Positions 1 through 11,200 of a stretch of DNA of 64,000 nt are shown one piece after another; the first letter of the stretch is position 1; each line of letters opens with the position of its first letter. The stretch is from Absidia repens (Eukaryota; Mucoromycota; Mucoromycetes; Mucorales; Cunninghamellaceae), in NCBI GenBank assembly GCA_002105175.1, contig MCGE01000024.1, positions 434,001 through 498,000 of the forward strand, read 5' to 3'. Position numbers and translations under genes: made by a program. Under the pieces are notes generated by a model. That model ran no database searches, was not told the DNA's origin, and was given only the letters and a program-made list of their open reading frames with translations.

Positions 1-587
1 TACATAGATCATGATGAAATGGTGATCGTGAAAGATGTGGACATCTTCTCGTTATGCGAACATCATATGGTTCCATTCACTGGCAAGATTAGTATCGGTT
101 ATATTCCCAATCGTCGTGTCGTTGGTTTGAGCAAGCTAGCACGGATTGCGGAAATGATTACTCGGAGGTAGGCAGAGAGCCGAGGGATAGTTATCGGAAA
201 AAAAATAAACTTATTAGCGTTTTATATTTTTCCTCATTTAGGTTGCAAGTTCAGGAACGGGTGACTAAACAAGTGGCGTCCGCATTGATGGAAATATTAC
301 AACCTCAAGGTGTGGCAGTGATTATGGAGGCGACACATTTATGTATGTGCATGCGGTAAGTTGATCGGAAGAATATTGATTCATGTCGAAAAGTGAAGGA
401 AAAGGATGCTGAGTGCTGGAAAGGAACAATAAGACACCCGTGAGAAACTAACTGACTTTGTATATTTGTTTTTTATAGTGGGGTAGAAAAGCCTGGTAGT
501 ACGACGGTTACAAGCTGCATGATGGGTGTTTTTAGAAGTGACTCAAGGACCAGGGAAGAATTCTTAACTTTAGTTAGACGGCGATAG
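1..587 (+). CDS. folE: GTP cyclohydrolase I, 3' part (5' end outside window)
   Basis: Converts GTP to 7,8-dihydroneopterin triphosphate, the first step of pterin/folate synthesis, in the cytosol. Three exons are visible: 1-167, 242-355 and 479-587, with the TAG stop at 585-587. They join in frame across two GT-AG introns. The first exon contains the zinc/catalytic CEHH motif followed by [15 protein letters not shown] and [11 protein letters not shown]. Exon 2 carries [13 protein letters not shown] and the second zinc-binding stretch [11 protein letters not shown]. Exon 3 ends in the family C-terminus [12 protein letters not shown]. These blocks are almost collinear with the animal enzyme, so the identity is firm. 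The N-terminal part lies before base 1, so overall length and start cannot be judged. No damage is seen in the visible part. Confidence 0.96.
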
Positions 588-1729
588 ATGTGTTTTATAT
601 AGTTGTTAGTCTTAGTTTTGTTCTTTTTTTTTTTAGTTTTATATTATGGGTATCGACATTTTGTATTATATTTAGTATCTAGTGTTAATTTATTTTATAT
701 ATATATTTGATCAATAAATAAAATTTACGGTAGAATGACTCATATGACTTGATTGTTTATTTGTGATATCATAACTGCACAGAATTCCCTAAGGAGGAGA
801 GGAGGAGGCATATCAAAGACATTGAGAAGGAGAACACAGAACGAGAGGGTATTATTAGGACAGCTTCCAAAATCTTTTAAAGGCCATCCACTCAATAGTA
901 TTTGTTCCTGTAAGACCTATGCTTGGTAATTTTTAATACAAACCAGTTTGTAGTCAATCTAATATCATTTTCACTCAACTTCTACGCCCTGAAAGGCTTT
1001 TGTGCTATTTTTTTATTAGAAGATACCTTTGAAGAACTCGTTTTTAGATGCTCGGTCCATCACATATACCACATATCACAGATAAATATCCCAGATACAT
1101 TTTGTGTTATAGTATCCTGGTATCATGTCGCTCTGTTTATACAGTACAAATAGTACAGTATCACAGTAGTAGTTTTTTCTTCTATTTTGGAAACCTGGTG
1201 TATATAATGTATACATAGTAGACAGAGAGCTTGGATCATGACTGTTAGTTGAAGCCACTCCATAACCACGATAACCCTTATTATTATTTATTTATTTATT
1301 TATTTTGCACAAATACATTAACATTTTTTTCTACACCTACATGTACTATACAATGTGGAAGTACCTATCTGACAAGATAAACTAAAAGTATGAGAGTTGA
1401 TAGAAAAGCGCATAGTTTCAAGAGGTAGATTTAAACTATGGCAAGTGAACTAAGCTAAATTGATCTAATAATAACACCATGAGTGTTTATGAATAATTCT
1501 GGGGAAAATACATGGGTGTGTTGTGGTAGAATAAACAGTATAAACTAGTATAGTCAAAGAAGGTAAGCTATTCCGCTGTGAGTGACAAAAAAGTTCACAA
1601 TGCAGTGGAGTGGACTATGCTAGGTCGAACTGCTTTCTTTCAAATGCAAAAGCATCAAGAAAAAACAACAACCATACCGTCAATGTTGAACGGCGGTGGT
1701 GACTATTATGAAAAAAATAAACTACCATG
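588..1729. other. gene-free stretch downstream of folE
   Basis: AT-rich sequence with only short chance reading frames. Candidate polyadenylation signals (AATAAA) lie near 714-721. Nothing else is supported. Confidence 0.6.
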
Positions 1730-2440
1730 TTGACGGTGTTTTGTATGATGACGGTTGCTGCAAAGAAAATGGAAGGGTTCCTTTTTTTCCTACCCACCAA
1801 AAGTAAGTTCAAATTCCGCCCACGTGGATCTTTTATTTACTCCCATATTTTTATTTGCGCTCTCTTTCTATTTTTCTTTTTATTTTTTCTTCACCGTTCA
1901 ACTTCTATAGGGTTATGGTGGGCTTTTATTGGTATTAGGACTAGTTTAGAAGGGGTTTTAGCTCAGGGATTACAACATGCATGGGAAACCCCTTTCATTC
2001 TGGATTCAGGATTTAGAACCACCATTAGTTGGCTTTTTAGAGCATCCATTAGTTTAGTTTATGTCAGTATGCCTATAGGTTCTACCTATATCTAATAAAA
2101 TATGTCTATTTTCACTTCCTTCAATAAAATATATCCCATTAGTTCTCTCTCATGTCCTTTCCAATAGATCCCTTTTGTTTACCATTTCTCGGCTTTTGGA
2201 TTGTATTGACCGTTGTATGTCCCTCTAACTTTTCTCATGTCTTATACAATATATTAGCTTCCATTTTATAGTTCCTCTTTAGATTAGTGTTGCTCATTCC
2301 TCATATATGACATCAGTATCTCCCATGCTTCCTCCAATAGATCTTTCCATTATCGCTTTTGTAACAATGAACCTCTCGTCATAGTTTTAGTATCTACCTG
2401 CATGCCGCAATAAAACATATCTTTTCATTAACCTTAGTCT
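1730..2440 (-). repeat. dispersed repeat, copy E (inverted)
   Basis: This is a copy of the repeat also found at about 14.2, 23.9, 28.2 and 47.8 kb, in the opposite orientation. It holds the conserved core at 1964-2002 and CACGTG at 1821-1826. On the minus strand it also matches copies B and C outward from the core, including the GGTAGATACTAAAAC-like end near 2390-2405. The open frame across it (1727-2095) is not conserved between copies, so it is not a gene. Ends are approximate. Confidence 0.75.
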
Positions 2441-3245
2441 AAACCTTAGTATAGTAGGCAATTTAAATATTTTATAGCGGTTTTGTGAGTATCTTTCTAA
2501 ATATTTACATCCTAGTTCACCCGCTACGATCACTTTTCCTCCTAAAAACATAGGAGCTGATAATTTCGTTAAAGACCACACTTCAGCTTCCGCTCCTCAT
2601 GTGACACCCAGTAGATCGTGTTTGAGAAGTGTACGAACGTTTTCAAATTGAATATAAAAAAATGCAACAGTTATGGTTTACTGTTTTTATTATTGCTAAA
2701 CTGCATCCTACACAGTCCTTGTTCATTTGACAGTTTATGAGACGGGCGATTTTTTTTTTTGGACACCATAGTGGCTTTTTATAGTCACACATAACCAAAA
2801 CGTAATTGCTTATTGCACCCAGAACCTAGTTTATGTATGAGTATGCTCAAAGTGTCATCCATTGTTATGCCAAGTTAAATTACACATAACTGAACCCTAA
2901 TACTGTATTCCCCTAAACTTCACAAAAAAAAAACGAGACGCCTGCTAAAGTTGGTTTGACAAGTAATTTTCCAGTCGACCACACATCATTCCTCACACCC
3001 CAATTACTTCAACAGCTAACTTTTTCCAAAAAAATTAATAACATGTCATACTTTGAATTTTTTTCAGATCTCCAAAGGAGTCAGAATATTTTTATTATAA
3101 AAGGCAGATAAGAGTAAATGATGGTATGAAGATGATATATGTAGCAAGATAATTACAAGACAAAATGGAAAGAGACTGATCAAATATAAAAAAAAGGGGA
3201 AAGGGACGGGGAAAATGTTGGGTGGGTAGACAAAGGGAAGGTCCG
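2441..3245. other. gene-free stretch
   Basis: AT-rich with short homopolymers; no coding evidence seen on either strand. Confidence 0.55.
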
Positions 3246-5685
3246 TCAAAGTTTACCAGACGTCACTTCACCACGGATCACAGAGAGAGTTTTCATGTAA
3301 TCGCCATTTGATTGTTCCAGGTACATTTTCAAAACAGATCGATCCACATGAGTCATGATATTACACAAATCATCTAATGATTCTTCGAACGATCCCGATG
3401 TTTCCTTAATTGATGCTGGTGGGTGATAAATCTATGTGAGATAAATAATGGCTTTTTAATTCACTGCGGACATCCAACATGGGCAATGAGATGGCCTTAC
3501 CTTTTCAACAGAATCAATTGATGCGGTGCATAACGTTTTCGATGTCTTCCTCCCTAGAGAGCTCCAAAGTTTCCCAGGTTTTGATATACGACTTGGTTCC
3601 AAGTCGGAAGAAGCCAAGTTCCGCTTCTACGAACGAATAATAAGTAAAAAAAAGTCAATAGCAAGTCAAACGAAACCTAATATAACCATGATATTCCTTT
3701 TTTTTTTTTATTAGTACTTACGTCGACACTGACTCTGTTTTGAGATAGAGACTGACGTGTGGAATCACCATTGTTGCCTGATGTTCCGTTGGTGGTGTTT
3801 TGTTGGATGTAGCAGAAGATGACATGTGTTTCATGGCGTTGGTAGTAGTAGCAGTAGTTGATAAAATATCTACAGGTGTCACTGTGCATCCATTGATGAT
3901 CGAATCGCTTGATGAAGAAGGAATGTTGGCTAGTTTGGCAGTCTTCGACCCCAAATCTTCCGCTGTTGATTTCTGTTTGCGTCCCGCCAAATGTAAGATA
4001 GATCGATAGGTTGACTTTTTCAATGTGAAGTTGGGCCGGTGCTCTACAATGAATACATATCAAACTTTAGTTATATATATATTTCAGTCCTTTTTGCCCC
4101 AATCATCCTTTACTTACTAGATGCTGTAATATTCGGAAATGGTTGATTTGCTTGATTCTTGATCCATAAATATAGTCCGCTGTCTGCATGGATACAATGT
4201 TGAAGAGCCTTATCTACATAGAACAAAAAAACAAGAATACAAAAAAACAATTAGACTATCATTAATTAACTTCGCACCTTTCCTCCCTCCCTCCCTTTCA
4301 CTCTCTCTCTCTTTTTTTTTTTTTGTATGTTACCGTATGCAGCCATTCGATCCTCCGACCTTTTCAATTTCATAGTGTGATAAAGGGTCAATTGCGTGTG
4401 TTGCGTCCCGTTTCTGTAGCTAAGTGTTAGACAGTCATTCAGTTTTGGCGGTCGATTGGGTTCTGTTCGTTGATCCATCCCGTCATGTTGATCCTTCTCC
4501 TGCATGTTTCGGATTTTCAATTCCTGAGTCTTGCTTTCCAGTAAATCAGAGAGACCTTCGCTTCCATGTGGTTTTTCTTCAAAGATCGTTTGAAAGGTAC
4601 GTAAAGATGGAAGAATATCATCACCAGCTTCGTCTTGCCAAGATATTTCGTACGAGTCAGTGTTGTGTTGTGGTTGAAGGTTTTGGGACTTGGTGATCTC
4701 GGCTTCAAGCGTCTTATCTAAATGATGATGCTGCTGCTGCAATTGTCCACGGTAAATACTGTCCAATTCCGAATAAGTGGGTCGCGGCAAATGTCGTTCA
4801 TAAGATATATTACTGGGTCGTTTACGTTGAATGAAGGATCCTGTTCCGCTAACCTGTGGTGAGTGAGACGTCGTAGGTTGTTGTTCAGGTGATGATGTCG
4901 CCGAACAGTCGGATATCAATAATTCTTTACCTTGTGATTTGAAGGTAGGTGCTGGAGGCTTCTGATCGAGAGAATATTGGTGGTTATGTTGTTGCCGTGG
5001 TTTATGTGATCGCTGTTCCAGTGATACTGAAGAGTTGTTCAATGTCGTCAGAGATGGTTCAATAGGTATTGTACGGCTCCTGGTACCAGTACGTCGTCGT
5101 TGTCTTTGGCATTTGTAACATTCACAGTCAGATGCATTTTGGCAGGTTCCAGAGGCCTTCAATGTATTGTCATGAGCGTTTGGGATTGTAGCAGCTGTTT
5201 TTGGTTGATCGGACACTATGGAACTAAGATAGGAGTCGTTCACTGGAATGGAATGAGATCGGCCATGTTGACTATAAAAAATGCCGCACGTATTTCATAA
5301 ATATAACATTATGGACAAGTCAGCTATTTAGCAATATACTTACATTGCTGTGTCCAATTGAGAAGTGGAATCAATGGCGTTTGCCAGGTGAGGTTGCTCC
5401 GAGCCGGGGAGATGTTCTGGAGGAATGTCACCCACTTCAACTTTCATAGAATCCCCAGATGTTGGTGTCTGAAGGTTCACTATAAAAAAGTTATAGAATG
5501 AGTTCTCAGGCGGTTGTCCTTTATGGTATCGTTGTTTTTCTTCATACAACTTACAGTCAACGCGGTTTTGAAAGTGTAGCTTCTTGACCCATTCTAAAGA
5601 TAAATCAGTAACAGTTGTGTTAACTCACTTGGCTTGTTCTATTCCAGTTGTAGTTACCTTCGGTCAGGGCGTCAATATTAGCCAT
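3246..5685 (-). CDS. Unrecognised multi-exon protein with CUE/UBA-like C-terminus
   Basis: Minus-strand gene. ATG at 5685, stop TGA at 3248-3246. Exons in reading order: 5685-5658, 5593-5555, 5479-5344, 5271-4334, 4213-4118, 4043-3722, 3626-3501, 3431-3246. The start is MANIDALTEEWVKKLHF. The long exon 4 is polar, Ser/Gln/His-rich and probably disordered, with a Cys pair (CECYKCQRQRRR). The last exon reads SFEESLDDLCNIM, then VLKMYLEQSNGDYMKT, which looks like a small CUE/UBA helical ubiquitin-binding fold. That is inference from pattern only. The exon 6/exon 7 junction does not keep frame with the obvious GTAAGT donor at 3721 (see findings), so that junction is uncertain. I do not recognise the family. 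It could be an adaptor in ubiquitin or trafficking biology, but that is a guess. Confidence 0.65.
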
Positions 5686-6276
5686 AATATATGAAGACGA
5701 TAATACAATAGAGTAAAAGTGGCAGGGTTGAGTATCATGGACTCCCGACACCAAAAGTGATGAGGAAGGAAGGAAAAAAAAAAAAGGCGAAGTATCGAGA
5801 GAAAATTAAATGCTGAAATTAAAAAGTTTCACAAAAATTACAGATCACATTTATTAAAAATGACACTCGTTGAGTCTTAGTTTTTTTTTTTTCTTTCTAA
5901 TAGAAACAAAGGGTTTAAACAAGCAAGCACTCACCAAAGGAACAAGTAAGTGGAGTGATATAAAATTGCTGATGATCAGCCAATAGCGAAGCAGTAGTAT
6001 GCTGATGGGACTCTGGCCCTGAATTTACATATACAGTTTACTTTTTTATTTCGGTCTATATTTCATCCGCTTAGGGCGATTCTATTTTGCCAGCGGCCAG
6101 GGGGCAGGTGTTTCCATTTACCAGCTGGCGGATAAAGGTTTAATTCTAGCCAATAGAATTATGTTCGTGGATTAAAAAAAATTTTCAAAGGTATTCCCGC
6201 CTTATACTTGTTGTTTTATTCTTTTTCTTCCCTTTTTCCCTCACACTTTATTCTTCATCCCTCTCTTTTGTTCACC
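5686..6276. other. intergenic, divergent promoter region
   Basis: This region separates the minus-strand gene from IDH1 and must hold both promoters. A CCAAT pentamer lies near 6149-6153, about 125 bp before the IDH1 start. A pyrimidine-rich stretch at about 6210-6270 leads into the ATG, as is common for highly expressed fungal genes. No other signal is clear. Confidence 0.45.
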
Positions 6277-7849
6277 ATGCTTTTCAAGGTTATCGCTAGA
6301 CCCGCTAATGCTGCTGCTGTCAAGAAGGTAATATTATATTTTATTATATTGACAAACAAGATAATATAAAGGAACCTATCATATTTATCTCACGTTATCT
6401 ACATTTTTCCTTTTAGGTTGCTGTTCGCTCCTTCGCTTCCCAATCTACCTCTATTCCCACCCCTGCTCCTGCTGAACAAAAGACGGTAAGTCAGAATATT
6501 GTTTAGACGCACAAGAGGTAATGTGATACTTAAACCTCTATTTTCTTTGTAGATCAATCCCAAGAAGTATGGTGGCAAATACACCGTAACCTTGATTCCT
6601 GGTGATGGTGTCGGTCAAGAAACTGCTGCCTCTTTGAAGGATGTATTCAAGGCTGCCAATGTGCCTGTCGAATTCGAACAATACGACGTTTCTGGTTTCA
6701 CCTCTGAAGATGAAAGTCTCTTCCAAGAATCTCTTGCCTCTCTTCGTCGCAACAAGGTTGGTATCAAGGGTACTCTCTTCACCCCTACTTCTCGTTTGGG
6801 TCATAAGTCTTTCAACGTCACCATGCGTAAGGATTTGGATATCTATGCTTCTCTTTCCCTTTGCAAGAACGTCCCCGGTGTCGAATCTCGTTTGAAGAAT
6901 GTGGATATTGCCATCATCCGTGAAAACACTGAAGGTGAATACTCTGGTTTGGAACATCAAGTAAGTTCTTACAAGGTTTTATTTTATATTTACCAGGAAT
7001 AGAGTTGAACATTGACCATATCTTTGTATTACATTGTATTATAGTCCGTCCCCGGTGTTGTTGAATCCTTGAAAATCATCACTCGTGCCAAGACTGAACG
7101 TATTGCTCGCTTTGCCTTTGATTTCGCTGTCAAGAACAACCGTCAAAAGGTCACTGCTGTCCACAAGGCCAACATTATGTAAGCAGAAAAAAGGGGTTGA
7201 AGAAATGGAAAGTAATGGGTATCAATGATGGATGGGATTACTGACTATAATATGATATTGCTTTCTCTTTTATATAGGAAATTGGCTGATGGTCTTTTCT
7301 TACGTACTTGCCGTGATGTCGCCAAGGAATACGAACACCATGGTATCCAATTCAATGATATGATTGTTGATAACACTGCTATGCAACTTGTGTCTCGTCC
7401 TCAACAATTCGATGTTATGGTCATGCCTAACCTCTACGGTAACATCGTCTCCAATGTGGTAAGTGATTTACTTCTTATTTTTTCCGAAAGAGAAAAAAAG
7501 GCTCTAGTCAATATTCATTTTATGTTGTGTGATATGAATGTTTTAGGGTGCTGGTTTGGTTGGTGGTCCTGGTTTGATCCCCGGTTGCAACATTGGTCGT
7601 GAATATGCCATGTTCGAACCTGGATGCCGTCACGTTGGTATGGATTTGTTGAACAAGAACGCTGCCAACCCCACTGCTTTGTTGTTGTCCTCCGTGATGA
7701 TGTTGCGTCACTTGAACTTGGATGAATATGCTGCTCGTATCTCTAATGCTGTGTATGAAACCATTGAAACCGGCGCTGCCAGAACTGTTGATATGGGTGG
7801 CAAGGATACTACCAGAGAATTCACTGCCGCTGTCATGTCCAAGTTGTAA
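6277..7849 (+). CDS. IDH1: NAD-dependent isocitrate dehydrogenase, regulatory subunit 1, mitochondrial
   Basis: Subunit of the mitochondrial NAD-IDH, which oxidatively decarboxylates isocitrate to 2-oxoglutarate in the TCA cycle. Six exons (6277-6327, 6417-6485, 6553-6960, 7045-7178, 7278-7458, 7547-7849) sum to 381 aa, in frame throughout. The first 40 residues are basic/Ser-rich with RSFASQST, a mitochondrial presequence. Next come [12 protein letters not shown], the substrate-loop region [36 protein letters not shown] and [18 protein letters not shown], then [20 protein letters not shown]. The [11 protein letters not shown] form and the Ser-Val-Pro after it fit the yeast IDH1 / animal gamma (regulatory) class rather than the catalytic subunit. 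The catalytic partner is not in this window. The start ATG directly precedes the presequence. Confidence 0.95.
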
Positions 7850-8220
7850 ACATGCTTTCTCTTTTATTACATTGATCCCATCTACCCCCTTACTCCCCTC
7901 TTTCTTTTTATCTCCCCCACTTTGTCTTCCCTCCCTCCCACACTTGTCATATTAAAAAATACATATCCTTCATTCTTATATTTATTCTTCTTTGGGTTAT
8001 AAAAATTCTTTGAAGACATTGTATTTTTTATTTTTTTGTACACAGCTTATTTTTAGTTTACTGAAATAAAAAACATAGATTTTTGAATATCAAATATTAT
8101 TTGTTTTTGGGATGAGCGGACGTCAAAATTAAATTCACCTGAAAAAGACGCGGGATTGAGTTTTCGTGTTTCCCCTAGGTTTCCCTCTTTCTTTTTTCTT
8201 TTTTTACTCGCGAACAACAT
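7850..8220. other. intergenic between IDH1 and FANCI
   Basis: 371 bp between tandem genes, pyrimidine-rich, with no coding evidence. It holds the IDH1 3' end and the FANCI promoter. A T-rich run at about 8180-8205 lies just before the FANCI ATG. Confidence 0.5.
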
Positions 8221-11200
8221 ATGGATCGCAAAATTCTCAATCTTGCAAAACAGCCCAATCGAACCGCTCTCAGGGAATATGTTAAAGGATTGACAGAGGA
8301 TCAGGTACATACAAAAATACTTCAGACTCCAATACTCTGATTCCTTTCTCATGCTTTGTCTTTTATTACAATAGATTGAAGAACTTGTGCGCAGCAGTCT
8401 TCTGGAATCTAATAACACCAAGACGGATCCTGTCTTGACGCTACGTGGTATTCTGTATGGTAAGTTTGATTGTTTTGTATTCCGGCTAGTCAGCTTTATT
8501 AATATAATCTTTCTCGAAACAACATAAAGGCGATCCAAACGGCATACAAACACGATTAGTGCTCACTCGGGTAATCATCGAATGGTAAGTAGGAAATAGG
8601 TTTAGTGAATACTTTAGCATGTGTCATTCAATCCATTTTATTTTGACCGCTATAGGATGGGAACTGAAACGGAGGCGACAAACGGTGCTGGAATCAAAAA
8701 CAAACTTGCTAATGCGTCAATGAACCTTATCTTACCAGAGGTGAGTGATCCATACATGAAAATTTAAAAAGTTTCTGGATACACTTGAACGCATGCAAAC
8801 TCTTTTTTTTTTCTTTCTTAGATTGAAATCTTAGCACCCAGTATGCTTGAAGAAATAGCGGATCGTGTCTTACACTTCATTGAAAGCAACGTTCCTGTTC
8901 AACCACGGGTGTTTGAAATCTTATCAAAAGCATACAATCTCTTATCAGCATTGGAAGCGAATGACAGAGCAATTGAAATTCTCAACAAATTATGTGAATC
9001 AAACTGGCATCCTCAATCTGCTATCGGCCTCACCCATTGTATCAATGAAATGGAACTGTCTACTCCTCAATTGAATCAGGTCATCAAACGAATGTTAACG
9101 TATGCAAAAGAAAGACATGTATCAAAAAGAACATTGCAATGTTGAAAATACTAAACTATTTTTTTATTGTATATTATAGCCAATTGAAAAAATTGGAAAT
9201 TGAAGAAGTTCCACCATTTATATATCAGCTCCTTCTTCTGTCAAGAAAGGTAATGAATCCAGTTTACGAGTCGTCTCTCATCTAATCTTCATTTCATTGA
9301 ATTTGATCATTAGGGTAATAAACGTAACATTCTTTCTGGTATCTGTGAATACTTCGATTGGCTTCATACTACGGTGATGGAAACGGACACATCAAGGTAC
9401 GGATGTAAGATGATGGTGCTTTCTAATCATTATTATTGTTTTGTATTCAATCATTATTGTTTGACTGTATTTGAACAGAATGGAAGGAACTGTCATGCTG
9501 CACATATCATTTGCCATCAAACAAGATCAGGTAACACAAAATGGAACCCAAGCATTGAGGATCTGTGCCTGATCATGCATTATTTTAGGAACTCGGTACC
9601 GAATTGGTGAAATATATCAAAAGTGACAAGGCTCTGCTACTGGAGAAATTTAAAATGGCGTGCCTGTTATCTGCTGCGAGGATTCACCGATTAGAGGATA
9701 CGGTAAGTCAAACAAACAAACAAAAGTTATTCTACGCAAGTCATAGCTCACGTTTAAACCCCAACAATGATATAGATATTCGATCTTTTAAAGCAGAATA
9801 TTATCTCTGTTTATAAGGATACTGATAAAATCAGCAAGTACTCGTGGATATCAGGTAAAATGAAACAGATAATATATGAATATGGATATTCCGGGTATGA
9901 AAGAAACTAAATTCTATTGTTACTGACTTTTTTCATTTTAGAATACTCGAAAATTGATTCTGATTCTGTTCGACAAGTGATAATGGAAGTTACCGACAAA
10001 TCGGCTTCGGGATGGGATCAAGTTATACAAAGTCTGACTCAACTAGCCATGATATTGATTGATACGGCTTCTGCTCAAACCTCACTAAGAACACCAGGTC
10101 AGGAATGGCTATTATAGGAAACTAGGCAAACGTCCACCCATAGCACTTTTGACATTCATGACTGACAATTTCCATTGTTCTATCTATCTATATATATTAT
10201 ATATTCTGTCATAGGTCAATCTCTGCGAAGCAAAAAGCCCAAAGCTGGTCCTATGGATCATGTCATTGCTCTTGGAATAGACGTACTCCTAAAAATGTTC
10301 AAGGTAAGACACAAATATCGCACTTACCATTCACGCATTCTGATTCTCTCATTTTCAACATTATTTAGTTACATGATATCGCACGAATCGAAATATTGGA
10401 ACAAATAACATCCCGCGTTGTATCTCGATCAACTAGTTCTTTGCACTTTCTGGACCTATTAGAGAAGCTTACAACAAATTGCCCGTATGAAGTAGAAAAA
10501 TATATCAATAATGTAAGTACCGAATATATATTACGGTGGAAGAAGTAGGATATTGTGGTCGTCAAACTGGTCAACGTCGACTGATTATATATATACGTAT
10601 AGATCAAAGATACCCTGGACTATTTGTCACTGCTGTCCCATTCCACAGCGAAGAAACTACTATCTGCGATTCAGACCGTGTCATTCAGCAATTATCAATT
10701 TCGTGATGGGTTGATCTTGGTACTAAGAAAAAGCATGTTCTCTAGGTAATTTTTATAGAAAGCAAGTGTGGATTTGTGCTAGTGTAGTAACTCGTTTGAC
10801 CTGTTTTATTATTTGTTTTTTTCTATTATTTTGTTTTTATTTAATAGAGAACTTGATAGCAGAATGATTGCTGTAAACGGCTTTCTTAGCTTATTACAAA
10901 ACCAACTTGGCAGCAACGACAACAGCAACAACAACCATACATCTACTTCTGTTCAAATACAATCCATCCCCGGTGTGGCATTTGAAATTCTTGGTAATAA
11001 CAAAATTCTAAAAACTGAACATGTGCCTGACTTGTATCTTTTCTCATCTTTTGTTTTATTGTTATTGTGTGTAGGCCTACTGCGTCGATGTTTTAGCCAA
11101 CAATGTGAAGTCCGAGTGGCTGTCTATGCAGGTCTCGGTTCACTTGCCGAACGTTATGAGGTTTTATCGGGTGATGTGTTTGAGGTTCTATACACTCAGG

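Noticed and set aside
1727..2095. Open frame of 122 aa inside repeat copy E, and similar frames in copies A (14456-14753) and C (28688-29089)
   Set aside because: They lie across the dispersed repeat, but the translated frames differ between copies and are interrupted, so no shared protein is encoded.
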